Shown piece after piece: positions 1 through 9,272 of a stretch of 64,000 bases of DNA. The position numbers were made by a program, and so were the translations under genes. This DNA is from Clostridiaceae bacterium (GTDB taxonomy: Bacteria; Bacillota; Clostridia; Lachnospirales; Lachnospiraceae). The stretch is from positions 62,001-126,000 of the forward strand of contig QXXC01000005.1 of assembly GCA_009911305.1 (NCBI GenBank), written 5' to 3'. Below the pieces are notes generated by a model that saw nothing but the letters and a program-made list of their open reading frames with translations, was not told where the DNA came from and ran no database searches. Within the stretch, counting starts at the first letter, position 1; each line of letters starts with the position of its first letter.

Positions 1-307
1 GAGCCCTTTTGAGAAGCACATTCGCGCTTCCGAATTTGCCGTTAAAATCATGCGGAATGCTGCCGTTGTCATCCAGCGGAACTGCCATCAGATTTCTCGC
101 CGCAGCCTCTTTTCCTTTGCGGATCGCTTCCGGAACTTCAGCGGCTTTGCCCATACCTGCTCCAACGTGCCCGTTCTTATCGCCAACCACGACCAGCGCG
201 GAGAATCTCATGGTACGTCCGCCCTTCACAGTCTTGGATACACGTTTGATTGCCACTACCTTATCTTCTAACTCGAACTGGCTGGCATCAATTTTTGTAC
301 GTTTCAT
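1..307 (-). CDS. rpsE: 30S ribosomal protein S5, 3'-truncated by window edge
   Basis: The first 102 codons of S5 read leftwards from an ATG at 307-305 and run off the window. The start [20 protein letters not shown] and the following [20 protein letters not shown] belong to the N-terminal double-stranded-RNA-binding-like domain that helps set decoding accuracy in the small subunit. An AGGAGGG-type ribosome site precedes the ATG in the 19-base gap after rplR. It is the most downstream gene of the operon visible here; rpmD and rplO would be expected next, outside the window. Confidence 0.95.
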   Translation of the reverse strand, partial: MKRTKIDASQFELEDKVVAIKRVSKTVKGGRTMRFSALVVVGDKNGHVGAGMGKAAEVPEAIRKGKEAAARNLMAVPLDDNGSIPHDFNGKFGSANVLLKRA

Positions 308-326
308 GTGTATGTTCTCCCTCCTA

Positions 327-701
327 CTAGAATTCCAGACCAGCTTCTCTGGCTGCGTCTGCCAATGCCTGAACCTTACCGTGATAAATAAATCCGCCTC
401 TGTCAAAAACAACCGTCTTGATGCCCTTTTCCAGAGCCCTCTTTGCGATGACTGTTCCGACGTAAGCCGCCGCCGCCACATTGTCCGTCTTCTCAAGCTC
501 CGCCTTTACAGCCTTCTCGGTTGTGGATGCAGCCGCTAACGTAACGCGGGCCGTGTCGTCGATAATCTGGGCATACATATGATTATTGCTTCTGAATACT
601 GCTAAACGCGGTCTCTCAGATGTGCCGGAAAAACGATTACGTAATCTGGCGTGCTTTTTCTCGCGGACTTCGCTTCTTGACTTTTTGCTAATCATCTTCA
701 C
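327..701 (-). CDS. rplR: 50S ribosomal protein L18
   Basis: The product is 124 residues, the normal length, with the basic N-terminus ([20 protein letters not shown]) and the [17 protein letters not shown] block of L18, which binds 5S rRNA with L5. The C-terminus [25 protein letters not shown] is canonical. It lies 11 bases after rplF in the spc part of the operon. Confidence 0.97.
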   Translation of the reverse strand: MKMISKKSRSEVREKKHARLRNRFSGTSERPRLAVFRSNNHMYAQIIDDTARVTLAAASTTEKAVKAELEKTDNVAAAAYVGTVIAKRALEKGIKTVVFDRGGFIYHGKVQALADAAREAGLEF

Positions 702-712
702 ACACTCCTTAA

Positions 713-1255
713 TTATTTCTTACCAGTCTTACCGACTTTACGTCTGATAACCTCATCAGCATATTTAATGCCCTTGCCCTTGTACGGCTCAGGTCTTCTC
801 TTATCCCTGATCTCCGCGGCGTACTGGCCGACCTTCTCCTTATTGATTCCCTTGACCGTGATCTTGTTCTGGCCCTCCAGAACCGTCTCAATGCCCTCGG
901 GATCCTCCATCTCTACCGGATGGGAGTAGCCTAAATTCAGTGTGAGCTTCTTGCCCTGCTTGGAAGCCCTGTAGCCAACGCCGTTTACCTCCAGAACCTT
1001 CTCATACCCCTCGGTAACGCCGTGAACCATGTTGCTGATCAATGTCCTTGTCAGGCCGTGTAAGGATTTCATCCTCTTTAAATCGTTCGGTCTTGTAACG
1101 ATAATATGGCCGTCCTCTTCCTTAATCTCCATCTCCGGCGCCAGCGCTCTCTCAAGCGTTCCCTTCGGGCCCTTTACGGTCACTACATTATTTTCTGCGA
1201 TTGTTACAGTTACACCTGCCGGAATCGCAACTGGCATTCTTCCGATACGTGACAT
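713..1255 (-). CDS. rplF: 50S ribosomal protein L6
   Basis: A 180-residue L6 with both repeated alpha/beta domains, starting [15 protein letters not shown] and ending with the family signature [16 protein letters not shown]6 sits near the GTPase-associated centre and contacts the sarcin-ricin loop. The gene lies between rpsH and rplR as in most Firmicutes. Confidence 0.97.
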   Translation of the reverse strand: MSRIGRMPVAIPAGVTVTIAENNVVTVKGPKGTLERALAPEMEIKEEDGHIIVTRPNDLKRMKSLHGLTRTLISNMVHGVTEGYEKVLEVNGVGYRASKQGKKLTLNLGYSHPVEMEDPEGIETVLEGQNKITVKGINKEKVGQYAAEIRDKRRPEPYKGKGIKYADEVIRRKVGKTGKK

Positions 1256-1282
1256 GCCTGTTCCCTCCTACTTAAATTCTCG

Positions 1283-1304
1283 GAGAAGCCGTCCGCGGCT
1301 TCTC
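1283..1304 (-). other. hairpin in rpsH-rplF spacer
   Basis: GAGAAGCCG (1283-1291) and CGGCTTCTC (1296-1304) form a perfect 9-bp stem with a 4-base loop in the 61-bp gap between rpsH and rplF. No T-run follows on the transcribed strand, so it is not an intrinsic terminator. It may be an RNA processing or stability element. Confidence 0.6.
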
Positions 1305-1316
1305 TGTTTTCAGTGT

Positions 1317-1718
1317 TTACCAGACGAAGGCCAATACCTCTCCGCCTACGCCCAGCTCTCTGGCTTTTTTATCGGTGATCACACCCTGGTTTGTGGAAAT
1401 AATCGCCACGCCTAAGCCGCCCAGAACCTTCGGCATCTCTTCCTTATTCGCATACACGCGAAGACCCGGCTTGGAGATTCTCTTCAGCCCGGAAATGATC
1501 TTCTCGTTCTTGTCCTTGCCATACTTTAACTCAATGCGAATCGTCTTAAAGCTGCCATCCTCAACGATGTCATATTTTCTGATATAGCCTTCCTTTAAAA
1601 GAATATCAGCGATTGCTAATTTCATTCTGGAAGACGGAATGTCTACTGTATCATGTTTAGCAGTATTTGCATTGCGGATTCTCGTCAGCATATCTGCAAT
1701 CGGATCGCTCATAGTCAT
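1317..1718 (-). CDS. rpsH: 30S ribosomal protein S8
   Basis: A 133-residue S8 starting [17 protein letters not shown] and ending [11 protein letters not shown]. It contains the [19 protein letters not shown] block that contacts helix 21 of 16S rRNA. S8 is the classic autoregulator of spc operons in enterobacteria; here the 99-bp gap before it holds a weak hairpin at about 1770-1794, but no S8-site mimic could be confirmed. Confidence 0.97.
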   Translation of the reverse strand: MTMSDPIADMLTRIRNANTAKHDTVDIPSSRMKLAIADILLKEGYIRKYDIVEDGSFKTIRIELKYGKDKNEKIISGLKRISKPGLRVYANKEEMPKVLGGLGVAIISTNQGVITDKKARELGVGGEVLAFVW

Positions 1719-1817
1719 TTTGAGTTTGCCTCCTTTTTCTTTTTATCAAGTCTTAACAGCCACACCCAAAAGCAGAGCTTTTTTGGTGCAACAAAGGTCC
1801 ATTCCGCACGCCAGATC

Positions 1818-2003
1818 CTACCAGCTGGCTTTCTTTACGCCCGGGATTTCACCTTTATAGGCTAACTCACGGAAACAAATACGGCAGATGCCATATTTTC
1901 TTAAATATGCATGTGGACGACCACAAATCCTGCAGCGGTTATATTCTCTGGTGGAGAATTTTGCCGGACGCTGCTGTTTAATCTTCATCGAAGTCTTAGC
2001 CAT
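1818..2003 (-). CDS. rpsZ: 30S ribosomal protein S14, zinc-binding type
   Basis: The 61-residue short form of S14 (S14 type Z). It has the CxxC pairs C24-x2-C27 and C40-x2-C43 that coordinate one zinc ion. The intact ribbon marks the zinc-dependent version usual in Firmicutes, as opposed to the longer zinc-free paralogue. It lies 15 bases after rplE. Confidence 0.97.
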   Translation of the reverse strand: MAKTSMKIKQQRPAKFSTREYNRCRICGRPHAYLRKYGICRICFRELAYKGEIPGVKKASW

Positions 2004-2018
2004 TGATAAATCCTCCTA

Positions 2019-2558
2019 TTATTTCGCGAACGGCATGTTGAACAGCGTCAGCAGTTCACGCGCCTCTTCATCGGTCTTTGCAGTGGTCACGAAGATCACA
2101 TCCATACCTCTCACCTTATCGACCTTATCATACTCGATCTCCGGGAAGATAAGCTGCTCCTTGATACCAAGCGCATAATTGCCTCTGCCGTCAAATGCGT
2201 TTGGATTCACACCGCGGAAGTCTCTTACACGCGGAAGCGCCAGGTTGATCAAACGATCTGCAAATTCATACATCTTCTCACCGCGCAGCGTCACCTTGCA
2301 CCCGATTGCCATGCCCTCTCTGATCTTGAAGTTTGCAACTGATTTTTTAGCCTTTGTCAGCACTGCCTTCTGGCCTGTGATAATCTCCATATCCCTTACG
2401 GCAGAGTCCAGGACCTTAGCGTTTTCTTTTGCCTCGCCGACACCCATGTTGACAACAATCTTCTCAAGCTTCGGCACTTCCATAACGTTTTTATATCCGA
2501 ATTTTTTAACCATAGCGTCTACGATCTCGCTACGATATATCTCCTTTAATCTGGCCAA
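2019..2558 (-). CDS. rplE: 50S ribosomal protein L5
   Basis: 179 residues, full length. The block [19 protein letters not shown] and the C-terminal [20 protein letters not shown] are diagnostic of L5, which binds 5S rRNA and forms inter-subunit bridge B1b. It follows rplX by 23 bases. Confidence 0.97.
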   Translation of the reverse strand: MARLKEIYRSEIVDAMVKKFGYKNVMEVPKLEKIVVNMGVGEAKENAKVLDSAVRDMEIITGQKAVLTKAKKSVANFKIREGMAIGCKVTLRGEKMYEFADRLINLALPRVRDFRGVNPNAFDGRGNYALGIKEQLIFPEIEYDKVDKVRGMDVIFVTTAKTDEEARELLTLFNMPFAK

Positions 2559-2581
2559 CTCAAACGTTCCTCCTCTCCGTA

Positions 2582-2896
2582 TTAGTCAATTACCTTACCG
2601 GTTGCCCTTGCAACGCGGACCTTCTTGCCATCTCTTACCTCAAAACCGACTTTCGTCGTCTTCCCGTCAACCATCAGCATAACATTGGAAATATGGATCG
2701 GGCCCTCCTGATGGATGATGCCGCCCTGCTGATTTACCGGAGAGGGTTTCGTATGCTTTGTAATCATGTTGCAGCCCTCTACGAGAACGGTATTCTTCTT
2801 TAAATTAACGGAAAGAATCTTTCCGGATTTATCTTTGTCCTTGCCTGTAATAATCTTAACCAGGTCGCCTTTTTTAATTTTATGCACAGTCGCCAC
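2582..2896 (-). CDS. rplX: 50S ribosomal protein L24
   Basis: 104 residues with an N-terminal KOW motif ([20 protein letters not shown]) typical of L24, an assembly-initiator protein near the exit tunnel. It lies 3 bases after rplN, consistent with translational coupling. Confidence 0.97.
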   Translation of the reverse strand: MATVHKIKKGDLVKIITGKDKDKSGKILSVNLKKNTVLVEGCNMITKHTKPSPVNQQGGIIHQEGPIHISNVMLMVDGKTTKVGFEVRDGKKVRVARATGKVID

Positions 2897-2899
2897 CTC

Positions 2900-3268
2900 C
2901 TACAGCACTTCCGGAGCCAGTGAAACAATCTTCATGAACTGTTTCTCGCGCAGCTCTCTTGCTACCGGCCCAAAGATACGGGTTCCTCTCGGATTCTTAT
3001 CATCCTTGATGATAACCGCCGCGTTCTCATCGAACTTAATATAGGAACCGTCCTTACGGCGCGCGCCCTTCACAGTGCGTACAACAACCGCCTTTACAAC
3101 GTCGCCCTTCTTTACAACACCGCCTGGTGTTGCATCTTTAACGCTGGCAACAATAATATCGCCAATATTCGCATATCTTCTTGTAGAACCGCCCATCACG
3201 CGGATACAGAGTAATTCTTTAGCACCGGTATTGTCGGCAACCCTTAATCTGCTCTCCTGCTGAATCAT
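2900..3268 (-). CDS. rplN: 50S ribosomal protein L14
   Basis: 122 residues, start [18 protein letters not shown]. It includes the family signature around [30 protein letters not shown] and ends [11 protein letters not shown]14 lies at the subunit interface and is the docking site for the RsfS silencing factor. Confidence 0.97.
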   Translation of the reverse strand: MIQQESRLRVADNTGAKELLCIRVMGGSTRRYANIGDIIVASVKDATPGGVVKKGDVVKAVVVRTVKGARRKDGSYIKFDENAAVIIKDDKNPRGTRIFGPVARELREKQFMKIVSLAPEVL

Positions 3269-3295
3269 GCCAATACTCCTTTCTGATTTCCGAAA

Positions 3296-3550
3296 TTATC
3301 TGGCCTTCTCGATAATCTCGACAAGCCTCCATCTCTTATCCTTGGATAATGGCCTTGTCTCCATCACCTTTACGGTATCGCCGATACCACACTCGTTCTT
3401 CTCGTCGTGTGCTTTTAATTTATATGTCTTTTTAACAATCTTACCGATTAAAGGATGTTTTACATGGTTCTCGATAGCAACTACAATGGTCTTATCCATT
3501 TTATCGCTTACGACCTTACCAGTACGTGTCTTTCTAAGATTTCTTTCCAC
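3296..3550 (-). CDS. rpsQ: 30S ribosomal protein S17
   Basis: 84 residues, OB-fold protein with [17 protein letters not shown] and the conserved [18 protein letters not shown]. It binds 16S rRNA early in assembly. The 82-bp spacer to rpmC upstream is longer than most in this operon. Confidence 0.97.
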   Translation of the reverse strand: MERNLRKTRTGKVVSDKMDKTIVVAIENHVKHPLIGKIVKKTYKLKAHDEKNECGIGDTVKVMETRPLSKDKRWRLVEIIEKAR

Positions 3551-3632
3551 GGTAGATATCTCCTTTCCCTATGTTTTAGGAATCTAATCTATATTAAAAT
3601 GAGCCTCGCCAGTGAAACCGCATACGGATGAA

Positions 3633-3830
3633 TCAGCCCTTCTGTGTGATCACGGTCTGAATGCGGGCGATATTTCTGCGAACCTCTTTGATACGGCTCG
3701 TATTATCAAGCTGGTTGGTTGCATTCTGAAATCTTAAGTTGAAAAGCTCTTTCTTAGCAGCTACTAATTCTTCATTCAATTCTGCAGCTGATTTTGCCTT
3801 TAAATCTTCTACATACTTATTAATTTTCAC
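3633..3830 (-). CDS. rpmC: 50S ribosomal protein L29
   Basis: A small alpha-helical L29 with [20 protein letters not shown] and [21 protein letters not shown]29 sits at the peptide exit site and helps dock trigger factor and SRP. Two in-frame GTG codons are available, at 3839 and 3830. The second is preferred because AAGGCGG ends eight bases upstream of it and it gives the family-like start (M)KINKYVEDL. With that start the gene overlaps the end of rplP by 11 bases. Confidence 0.93.
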   Translation of the reverse strand: MKINKYVEDLKAKSAAELNEELVAAKKELFNLRFQNATNQLDNTSRIKEVRRNIARIQTVITQKG

Positions 3831-4257
3831 TGTTATCACCGCCTTCTAAATCTGCTTTAGACGCAATCTTGCACTTGCAGGGAAGCTTATGCATGGCAAG
3901 ACGAAGCGCCTCTCTGGCCGTCTCCTCTGGTACACCTGCGATCTCGAATAACACGCGGCCCGGTTTTACAACCGCTACCCAGTATTCAAGAGAGCCTTTA
4001 CCGGAACCCATACGAGTCTCAGCCGGCTTAGCGGTAACCGGCTTATCCGGGAAAATCTTGATCCATACTTTACCGCCACGTTTGATATAACGGGTCATGG
4101 CAACACGGGCTGCCTCTATCTGATTGGACTTAATCCAGCACGGCTCCGTAGCGACTAAACCAAATTCTCCATAGTTGATCACATTGCCTCTTGTGGCCTT
4201 GCCCGCCATGGAACCACGGAACTGTTTACGACGCTTTACTCTTTTCGGCATTAACAT
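3820..4257 (-). CDS. rplP: 50S ribosomal protein L16
   Basis: 145 residues, start [20 protein letters not shown]. It contains the tRNA-binding signature blocks [20 protein letters not shown] and [21 protein letters not shown]16 helps position A-site tRNA. Its start overlaps the stop of rpsC by one base, and its end overlaps rpmC. Confidence 0.97.
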   Translation of the reverse strand: MLMPKRVKRRKQFRGSMAGKATRGNVINYGEFGLVATEPCWIKSNQIEAARVAMTRYIKRGGKVWIKIFPDKPVTAKPAETRMGSGKGSLEYWVAVVKPGRVLFEIAGVPEETAREALRLAMHKLPCKCKIASKADLEGGDNSEN

Positions 4258-4913
4258 TATTTATCGCTCCCTTCCTTATTTCCCTTAGCAGGAAGTACCT
4301 CGCCCTTGTAGATCCAAACCTTAACGCCAGTCTTACCGTAGGTTGTATCTGCCTCAGCGAAACCATAGTCAATATCTGCTCTTAATGTCTGAAGCGGGAT
4401 TGTGCCCTCGCTGTAGAACTCGGTGCGGGCAATATCAGCGCCGCCGAGACGTCCGGATACGGATGCCTTGATACCCTTGGCTCCGGCCTTCATGCTCCGG
4501 CCCATAGCAGATTTCACGGCGCGGCGGAAGGACACACGGTTCTCAAGCTGCTGCGCAATATTCTCTGCCACGAGCTGTGCGTCTCTGTCCGGACGCTTTA
4601 CCTCTTTGATGTCCACAAACACCTTCTTCGCCGTGAGCTTCTGAATCTGCGTCTTTGTCTTCTCAATCTCAGCGCCGCCCTTGCCGATCACCACGCCGGG
4701 CTTCGCTGTATAGATAATAATCTTTACTTTATCGGATGCGCGCTCGATCTCAATCTTGGAGACGCCTGCGCTGAATAATTTCTTCTTTAAAAATGTTCTG
4801 ATCTTGTGATCCTCAACCAGGTTGTCAGCAAAATCAGCTTCCGCATACCATCTGGAATCCCAATCCTTGATAACGCCGACTCTCAAGCCGTGTGGATTAA
4901 CCTTCTGTCCCAT
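4257..4913 (-). CDS. rpsC: 30S ribosomal protein S3
   Basis: 218 residues. It has the N-terminal [20 protein letters not shown], a KH domain with [15 protein letters not shown] (the GxxG RNA-binding loop), and a C-terminal domain containing [20 protein letters not shown]. It contributes to the mRNA entry tunnel and its helicase activity. Confidence 0.97.
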   Translation of the reverse strand: MGQKVNPHGLRVGVIKDWDSRWYAEADFADNLVEDHKIRTFLKKKLFSAGVSKIEIERASDKVKIIIYTAKPGVVIGKGGAEIEKTKTQIQKLTAKKVFVDIKEVKRPDRDAQLVAENIAQQLENRVSFRRAVKSAMGRSMKAGAKGIKASVSGRLGGADIARTEFYSEGTIPLQTLRADIDYGFAEADTTYGKTGVKVWIYKGEVLPAKGNKEGSDK

Positions 4914-4924
4914 ATTTGCCTCCT

Positions 4925-5311
4925 TTATTTCTCATCAAGCACAATTGTGATGTGGCTCATTCTCTTCTCGATCCTGTAAGCTCTGCCCTGTGCTCTCGGT
5001 TTTACTCTCTTCATGGTCGGCCCTTTATTCGCATAGCACTCCGCTACGTAAAGGTTGTCGCGATCCATCTGATTGTTGTTCTCAGCGTTTGCGATGGCTG
5101 ATTCGAGTAATTTTTTGATTAAAGTAGAAGCATATCTGGGATTGTAAGTTACAATACCGAGCGCTGTCTCAACATCCTTGCCTCTGATGGCATCTAATAC
5201 GAAACATGCTTTCTGAACAGATACTCTGGCGTAAGACAGCTTTGCCGACGGTCTCGTATCCTTCTGAGCATTTCTTTCTCTCTTAATCTGGGATCTGTGT
5301 CCTTTAGCCAT
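4925..5311 (-). CDS. rplV: 50S ribosomal protein L22
   Basis: 128 residues with [20 protein letters not shown] and the conserved C-terminal beta-hairpin region [20 protein letters not shown] that lines the exit tunnel. Changes in this hairpin can give macrolide resistance in other bacteria; nothing unusual is seen here. Confidence 0.97.
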   Translation of the reverse strand: MAKGHRSQIKRERNAQKDTRPSAKLSYARVSVQKACFVLDAIRGKDVETALGIVTYNPRYASTLIKKLLESAIANAENNNQMDRDNLYVAECYANKGPTMKRVKPRAQGRAYRIEKRMSHITIVLDEK

Positions 5312-5340
5312 TGGTGAAACCTCCTTTCAAAAGCCTAAAA

Positions 5341-5622
5341 TTACTTACGGCCTGCCTTCTTCTCGTCTTTTCCATGGCCTCTGTAGGTTCTTGTAGCCAC
5401 AAACTCACCGAGCTTATGCCCAACCATATCCTCCGTAATGTATACCGGAACGTGTTTTCTGCCATCATGAACTGCGATTGTATGTCCAACCATCTGCGGG
5501 AAGATTGTAGAACGGCGGGACCAGGTTTTGATAACCTGTTTCTGTCCTGCTGCGTTCATTGCGTCCACCTTCTTTAAAAGATGAGCATCTGCAAACGGTC
5601 CTTTTTTTAATGAACGACCCAT
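5341..5622 (-). CDS. rpsS: 30S ribosomal protein S19
   Basis: 93 residues, start [20 protein letters not shown], with [20 protein letters not shown] and [17 protein letters not shown]19 forms a complex with S13 at the head of the small subunit and contacts A-site tRNA. Confidence 0.97.
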   Translation of the reverse strand: MGRSLKKGPFADAHLLKKVDAMNAAGQKQVIKTWSRRSTIFPQMVGHTIAVHDGRKHVPVYITEDMVGHKLGEFVATRTYRGHGKDEKKAGRK

Positions 5623-5639
5623 TGATATACCTCCTTAGA

Positions 5640-6479
5640 TTACTGCTTACCGTTTCTTCTTCTTACGATCAACTTGTTCGACTGCTTATTCTTCTTTCTG
5701 GTCTTTAAGCCAAGAGCAGGCTTACCCCACGGCGTGCACGGGCCCGGACGGCCGATACCGGTCTTTCCTTCGCCGCCGCCATGCGGATGGTCGTTCGGGT
5801 TCATAACGGAACCGCGGACGGTGGGGCGGATACCCATGTGACGTTTTCTTCCTGCCTTACCGATGTTGATCAGGTTGTGATCGCCGTTTCCGACAACGCC
5901 AACGGTCGCGCGGCAGATGATCGGAACCATTCTCATCTCGCCGGACGGTAATCTGAGGGTTGCATATTTGCCTTCTTTTGCCATTAACTGAGCGGTATTC
6001 CCCGCGGAACGCACGAGCTGGCCGCCCTTGCCCGGATAGAGCTCAATATTGTGGATCTGCGCGCCGACCGGAATATCGGAAAGCGGAAGGCAGTTTCCAA
6101 TCTTGGCCTCAGCCTGCGGGCCGCTCATAACCTTCATCCCAACCTGTAAGCCGGCCGGAGCAAGGATATAGGCTTTCTCTCCGTCTGCATAGCAGATTAA
6201 AGCGATATTCGCGCTTCTGTTCGGATCATACTCGATACCGAGCACAGTTGCCGGAATGCCGTCCTTTTTATTTCTCTTAAAATCAATAAGTCTGTATTTT
6301 CTTCTGGAACCGCCGCCGCGGTGTCTTACAGTGATTTTGCCCTGATTATTACGGCCGGCGTTCTTCTTTAAAGATACCACTAAGGATTTCTCTGGTGTCG
6401 TCTTCGTAATCTCAGAGAAATCAGAGCCGGTCATATGTCTTCTGGAAGGTGTATATGGGGTGTATGTTTTGATTCCCAT
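5640..6479 (-). CDS. rplB: 50S ribosomal protein L2
   Basis: 279 residues from [21 protein letters not shown] longer reading from 6500 exists, but the ATG at 6479 has AAAGGAG nine bases upstream and matches the family start. L2 is a primary binder of domain IV of 23S rRNA at the peptidyl-transferase centre. The conserved [17 protein letters not shown] loop with the functionally important histidine is intact. Confidence 0.96.
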   Translation of the reverse strand: MGIKTYTPYTPSRRHMTGSDFSEITKTTPEKSLVVSLKKNAGRNNQGKITVRHRGGGSRRKYRLIDFKRNKKDGIPATVLGIEYDPNRSANIALICYADGEKAYILAPAGLQVGMKVMSGPQAEAKIGNCLPLSDIPVGAQIHNIELYPGKGGQLVRSAGNTAQLMAKEGKYATLRLPSGEMRMVPIICRATVGVVGNGDHNLINIGKAGRKRHMGIRPTVRGSVMNPNDHPHGGGEGKTGIGRPGPCTPWGKPALGLKTRKKNKQSNKLIVRRRNGKQ

Positions 6480-6572
6480 GACTCTAACTCCTTTCGTCAA
6501 CGCCTCCTGGCGTTTCTAAAAACGTTATCGCGGCATAGGGTTCGCCGCTGCTTCCTGCAATTTTGCCACGGC

Positions 6573-6872
6573 CTACAGGCCCGCGAAAATCTCGATCTCC
6601 TTGCTGTCCGCTGTGAGCTGGACAATCGCCTTTTTGGTCTTCGCCGTCTTTCCGAAGGTCATGCCGCGTCTCTTGGTCTTGCCGTCCAGATTCATGGTAT
6701 TAACCTTCTCAACCTTTGTCCCGGGGAACATCTTCTCAACTGCCTCTTTGATCATGGACTTGTTCGCTTCTGTGTGAACTAAAAAGGTATATTTCCTCTC
6801 GTTCATCGCGTTCATGCTCTTCTCGGTTACAACCGGCTTGAGGATTACGTCGTAGTATTGAATGTTTGCCAT
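6573..6872 (-). CDS. rplW: 50S ribosomal protein L23
   Basis: 99 residues, with [20 protein letters not shown] and the C-terminal [19 protein letters not shown] typical of L23, the main docking site for trigger factor and SRP at the tunnel exit. Its start codon overlaps the rplD stop by one base, indicating coupling. Confidence 0.97.
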   Translation of the reverse strand: MANIQYYDVILKPVVTEKSMNAMNERKYTFLVHTEANKSMIKEAVEKMFPGTKVEKVNTMNLDGKTKRRGMTFGKTAKTKKAIVQLTADSKEIEIFAGL

Positions 6873-7492
6873 TATGCATACACCTCCTCGATAGAAGCCA
6901 CAGCGGCCTTGGTCGCCACTACCGTGCTGTATTTTAAGATATCATATACGTTGATGGTGCCCGCAGACGCAGTCTTAACAGTCGGGATATTTCTCGCGGA
7001 CAGCACCGTGTTTCTGCATCCCTCGTCCAGTACAACCAGCGCCTTGTCAATCTTTAAATTGTTCATGACAGACACGAATTTCTTTGTCTTGATCTCGTCA
7101 AAATTCATGGCGTCAACAACAATGAATTTATTCTCATTCACTCTGCTCGTCAGGGCGGACTTTAATGCAGCCCTCTTTTCCTTCTTATTCAGACGGATGG
7201 TATAATCGCGCGGAGTCGGGGCAAATACAACGCCGCCGCCCTTCCACTGGGGTGCTCTCGTTGAACCCTGTCTTGCATGTCCGGTTCCCTTCTGTCTCCA
7301 CGGTTTTCTTCCGCCGCCGGAAACTTCGGAACGTGTTTTTGCCTTCTGCGTTCCCTGGCGCTTGTTGGCGAGCTGCGCCACAACAGCCATGTGAACCAGA
7401 TGTTCGTTTACTTCTACACCGAATACAGCGTCATTTAACTCTAATGTGCCGACTTCGTTGCCTTCCATATTGAAAACAGATACGTTTGCCAT
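6872..7492 (-). CDS. rplD: 50S ribosomal protein L4
   Basis: 206 residues. The tunnel-lining extension [20 protein letters not shown] and the globular domain ([20 protein letters not shown]) are intact. L4 autoregulates the S10 operon in gamma-proteobacteria by binding the leader; whether it binds the leader at 8714-8818 here is unknown. Confidence 0.97.
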   Translation of the reverse strand: MANVSVFNMEGNEVGTLELNDAVFGVEVNEHLVHMAVVAQLANKRQGTQKAKTRSEVSGGGRKPWRQKGTGHARQGSTRAPQWKGGGVVFAPTPRDYTIRLNKKEKRAALKSALTSRVNENKFIVVDAMNFDEIKTKKFVSVMNNLKIDKALVVLDEGCRNTVLSARNIPTVKTASAGTINVYDILKYSTVVATKAAVASIEEVYA

Positions 7493-7521
7493 CTGTATGT
7501 TCCTCCTTTCCTGTAAAAACC

Positions 7522-8157
7522 CTATTTGCCGGCCTTTACTGTCTCTTTGATTGTTACTAAGGATTTCCTAGGTCCGGGTACGGAGCCCTTGATGAGGATG
7601 AGGTTATTCTCAGCGTCCACTCTTACCACCTGCAGATTCTGAACCGTAACTCTCTCATGCCCCATATGGCCCGGCATGCCTTTACCCTTGAACACGCGTC
7701 CGGGTGTGGTGGCGGAACCGTTGGAACCCTGATGACGATGGAATTTGGAACCGTGTGTCATAGGTCCTCTGTGCTGGCCATGTCTCTTGATAGCGCCCTG
7801 AAAGCCCTTACCTTTGGAGATGGCAGTCGCGTCAACCTTGTCGCCTGCAGCAAAGATATCCGCCTTGATCTCGTCCTTAACGGAATATTCCTCGGCATTC
7901 TCAAGACAAAACTCTCTTACATATCTCTTGTACGAAACGCCGGCCTTGTCAAAATGTCCTTTTACCGGCTTGTTCACAAGCTTCTCTCTCTTGTCAACAA
8001 AACCAACCTGCACTGCTTTGTAGCCGTCATTCTCCTCTGTCTTAACCTGTGTCACCACACACGGTCCTGCCTGAAGGACGGTTACCGGAGTCAACACTCC
8101 ATCTTCGTTGAAGATTTGAGTCATTCCGACTTTGGTAGCTAAAATCGCTTTCTTCAT
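7522..8157 (-). CDS. rplC: 50S ribosomal protein L3
   Basis: 211 residues, start [20 protein letters not shown], with the central extension [20 protein letters not shown] near the peptidyl-transferase centre. The 164-bp gap separating it from rpsJ contains the perfect palindrome GAAAGCCGCCGGCTTTC and other short stems. Confidence 0.97.
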   Translation of the reverse strand: MKKAILATKVGMTQIFNEDGVLTPVTVLQAGPCVVTQVKTEENDGYKAVQVGFVDKREKLVNKPVKGHFDKAGVSYKRYVREFCLENAEEYSVKDEIKADIFAAGDKVDATAISKGKGFQGAIKRHGQHRGPMTHGSKFHRHQGSNGSATTPGRVFKGKGMPGHMGHERVTVQNLQVVRVDAENNLILIKGSVPGPRKSLVTIKETVKAGK

Positions 8158-8321
8158 TTTTTGACCTCCTGTCTTTTTCTACAGCGGAACGCGCTTTGCA
8201 AATCTGCTCTCCGCGTTCATCCTAGAACAGTCCAGAACCGAAAGCCGCCGGCTTTCTATGTCTATCTAAACCTTTTAGGATTTGCATTTCACTCAAGCTG
8301 CTGTCCGGGCAGCTTATCCAC

Positions 8322-8639
8322 TTATTTCGCTTTCATCTTTACGTTGATGTAAACGCCAGCCGGCATCTCCAGTCTCTGCAGCGCATCCACTGTCTTCTGG
8401 CTGGGAGCAATGATGTCAATCAGTCTCTTATGAGTCCTCTGTTCAAACTGCTCTCTCGAATCTTTGTACTTATGAACCGCTCTCAAGATGGTCACTACCT
8501 CTTTCTTCGTCGGCAGCGGCACCGGCCCGCTCACTTTCGCTCCGTTTTTCTTTACCGTCTCAATGATCTTTGCAGCGGACTGGTCAACCAACTGGTGATC
8601 ATAAGCTTTCAATGTGATTCTCATTACCTGACTTGCCAT
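8322..8639 (-). CDS. rpsJ: 30S ribosomal protein S10
   Basis: 105 residues, start [20 protein letters not shown], with the signature [20 protein letters not shown]. It is the first gene of the operon. S10 is part of the small-subunit head and, as NusE, also part of transcription antitermination complexes. The AGGAGGCGA ribosome site sits directly upstream. Confidence 0.97.
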   Translation of the reverse strand: MASQVMRITLKAYDHQLVDQSAAKIIETVKKNGAKVSGPVPLPTKKEVVTILRAVHKYKDSREQFEQRTHKRLIDIIAPSQKTVDALQRLEMPAGVYINVKMKAK

Positions 8640-8713
8640 AAAAAAAGTCGCCTCCTTTTCGTACTATACGATAGAACTGCTCTCTGCAATCGTTCTACCG
8701 CCATAAATAAGCA

Positions 8714-8818
8714 CGACAAGCGGTGACTGTACACATGTCCGTGTGTGTCCACTGAGGGATATACACACAATCCCCTGTTGTGGGGGGATATCCTCTGAAA
8801 TTGTACAGTGACTTGTCG
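8714..8818 (-). promoter_or_regulatory. structured 5' leader of the S10 operon (candidate r-protein leader)
   Basis: On the transcribed (minus) strand CGACAAG (8818-8812) pairs with CTTGTCG (8720-8714), and CTGTAC (8808-8803) with GTACAG (8732-8727), giving a 13-bp outer stem interrupted by a small internal loop. It encloses two inner hairpins: ATCCCC/GGGGAT, and ACACA/TGTGT. The structure ends about 75 bases before the rpsJ start. The long paired leader of a ribosomal operon suggests feedback control by an r-protein, but the ligand cannot be read from the sequence. Confidence 0.6.
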
Positions 8819-8925
8819 CCAGTTTCCTAACTTGACATTCGCTCCACGGAAAACCTGTTTCTTCTATATAAAATATAGAGAACAGCAACCTCGCGCTTCA
8901 TTGCTATCATGCCACAGCTTTGATA

Positions 8926-8953
8926 GCATATCATATTTTTGGGGGGATTGCAA
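8926..8953 (-). promoter_or_regulatory. sigma-A promoter of the S10 operon
   Basis: TTGCAA at 8953-8948 and an extended TG-A-TATGCT at 8931-8926 with a 16-base spacer, reading towards rpsJ. The predicted RNA starts near 8919, giving a leader of about 280 bases that includes the structure at 8714-8818. Confidence 0.65.
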
Positions 8954-9070
8954 GATGTTTTTGCGGGTTTTTTACAATTTTTCGGGTTTATGGTTCTTAA
9001 TGTGATATATCGTGAGAAGCCCGCCCGTATCAGCGCCGACTTCCGTTGTTCCAGGGCATGCCATAACATA

Positions 9071-9202
9071 GCCATAGGCGGCTTCTATATCCATTAGGAA
9101 CCCGTAGAAAACCGCCGGTGCTTAGCAAGCTCTTTTCGAGCTTAGCATCCGCTGCGCTTTTCTCCGAGCGGGGTTTTGTTGGATATAGAAGCCGCCTATG
9201 GC
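9071..9202. repeat. large hairpin repeat with 23-bp perfect arms
   Basis: The arms GCCATAGGCGGCTTCTATAT(CCA) at 9071-9093 and the exact reverse complement at 9180-9202 enclose an 86-base interior that folds again (AAGCTC..GAGCTT, plus an imperfect AAAACCCCG/CGGTTTT pairing). It lies after the end of the repeat-protein gene and has no T-run. A related piece (GAAGCCGCCTTTGGCTCC) occurs at about 33081-33098. Together with the nearby S10 promoter it accounts for the gene-free stretch 8640-9272. Confidence 0.8.
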
Positions 9203-9272
9203 GTCCCTTTCACGACTCGCCATTTTGGCAGGAAACTAATAAACCTCAAATGAGTAAAGCAAAAAAATATCC

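Noticed and set aside
1-8640. Plus-strand reading frames opposite the ribosomal genes
   Set aside because: They are antisense frames of highly conserved ribosomal protein genes, with no ribosome sites or recognisable products.
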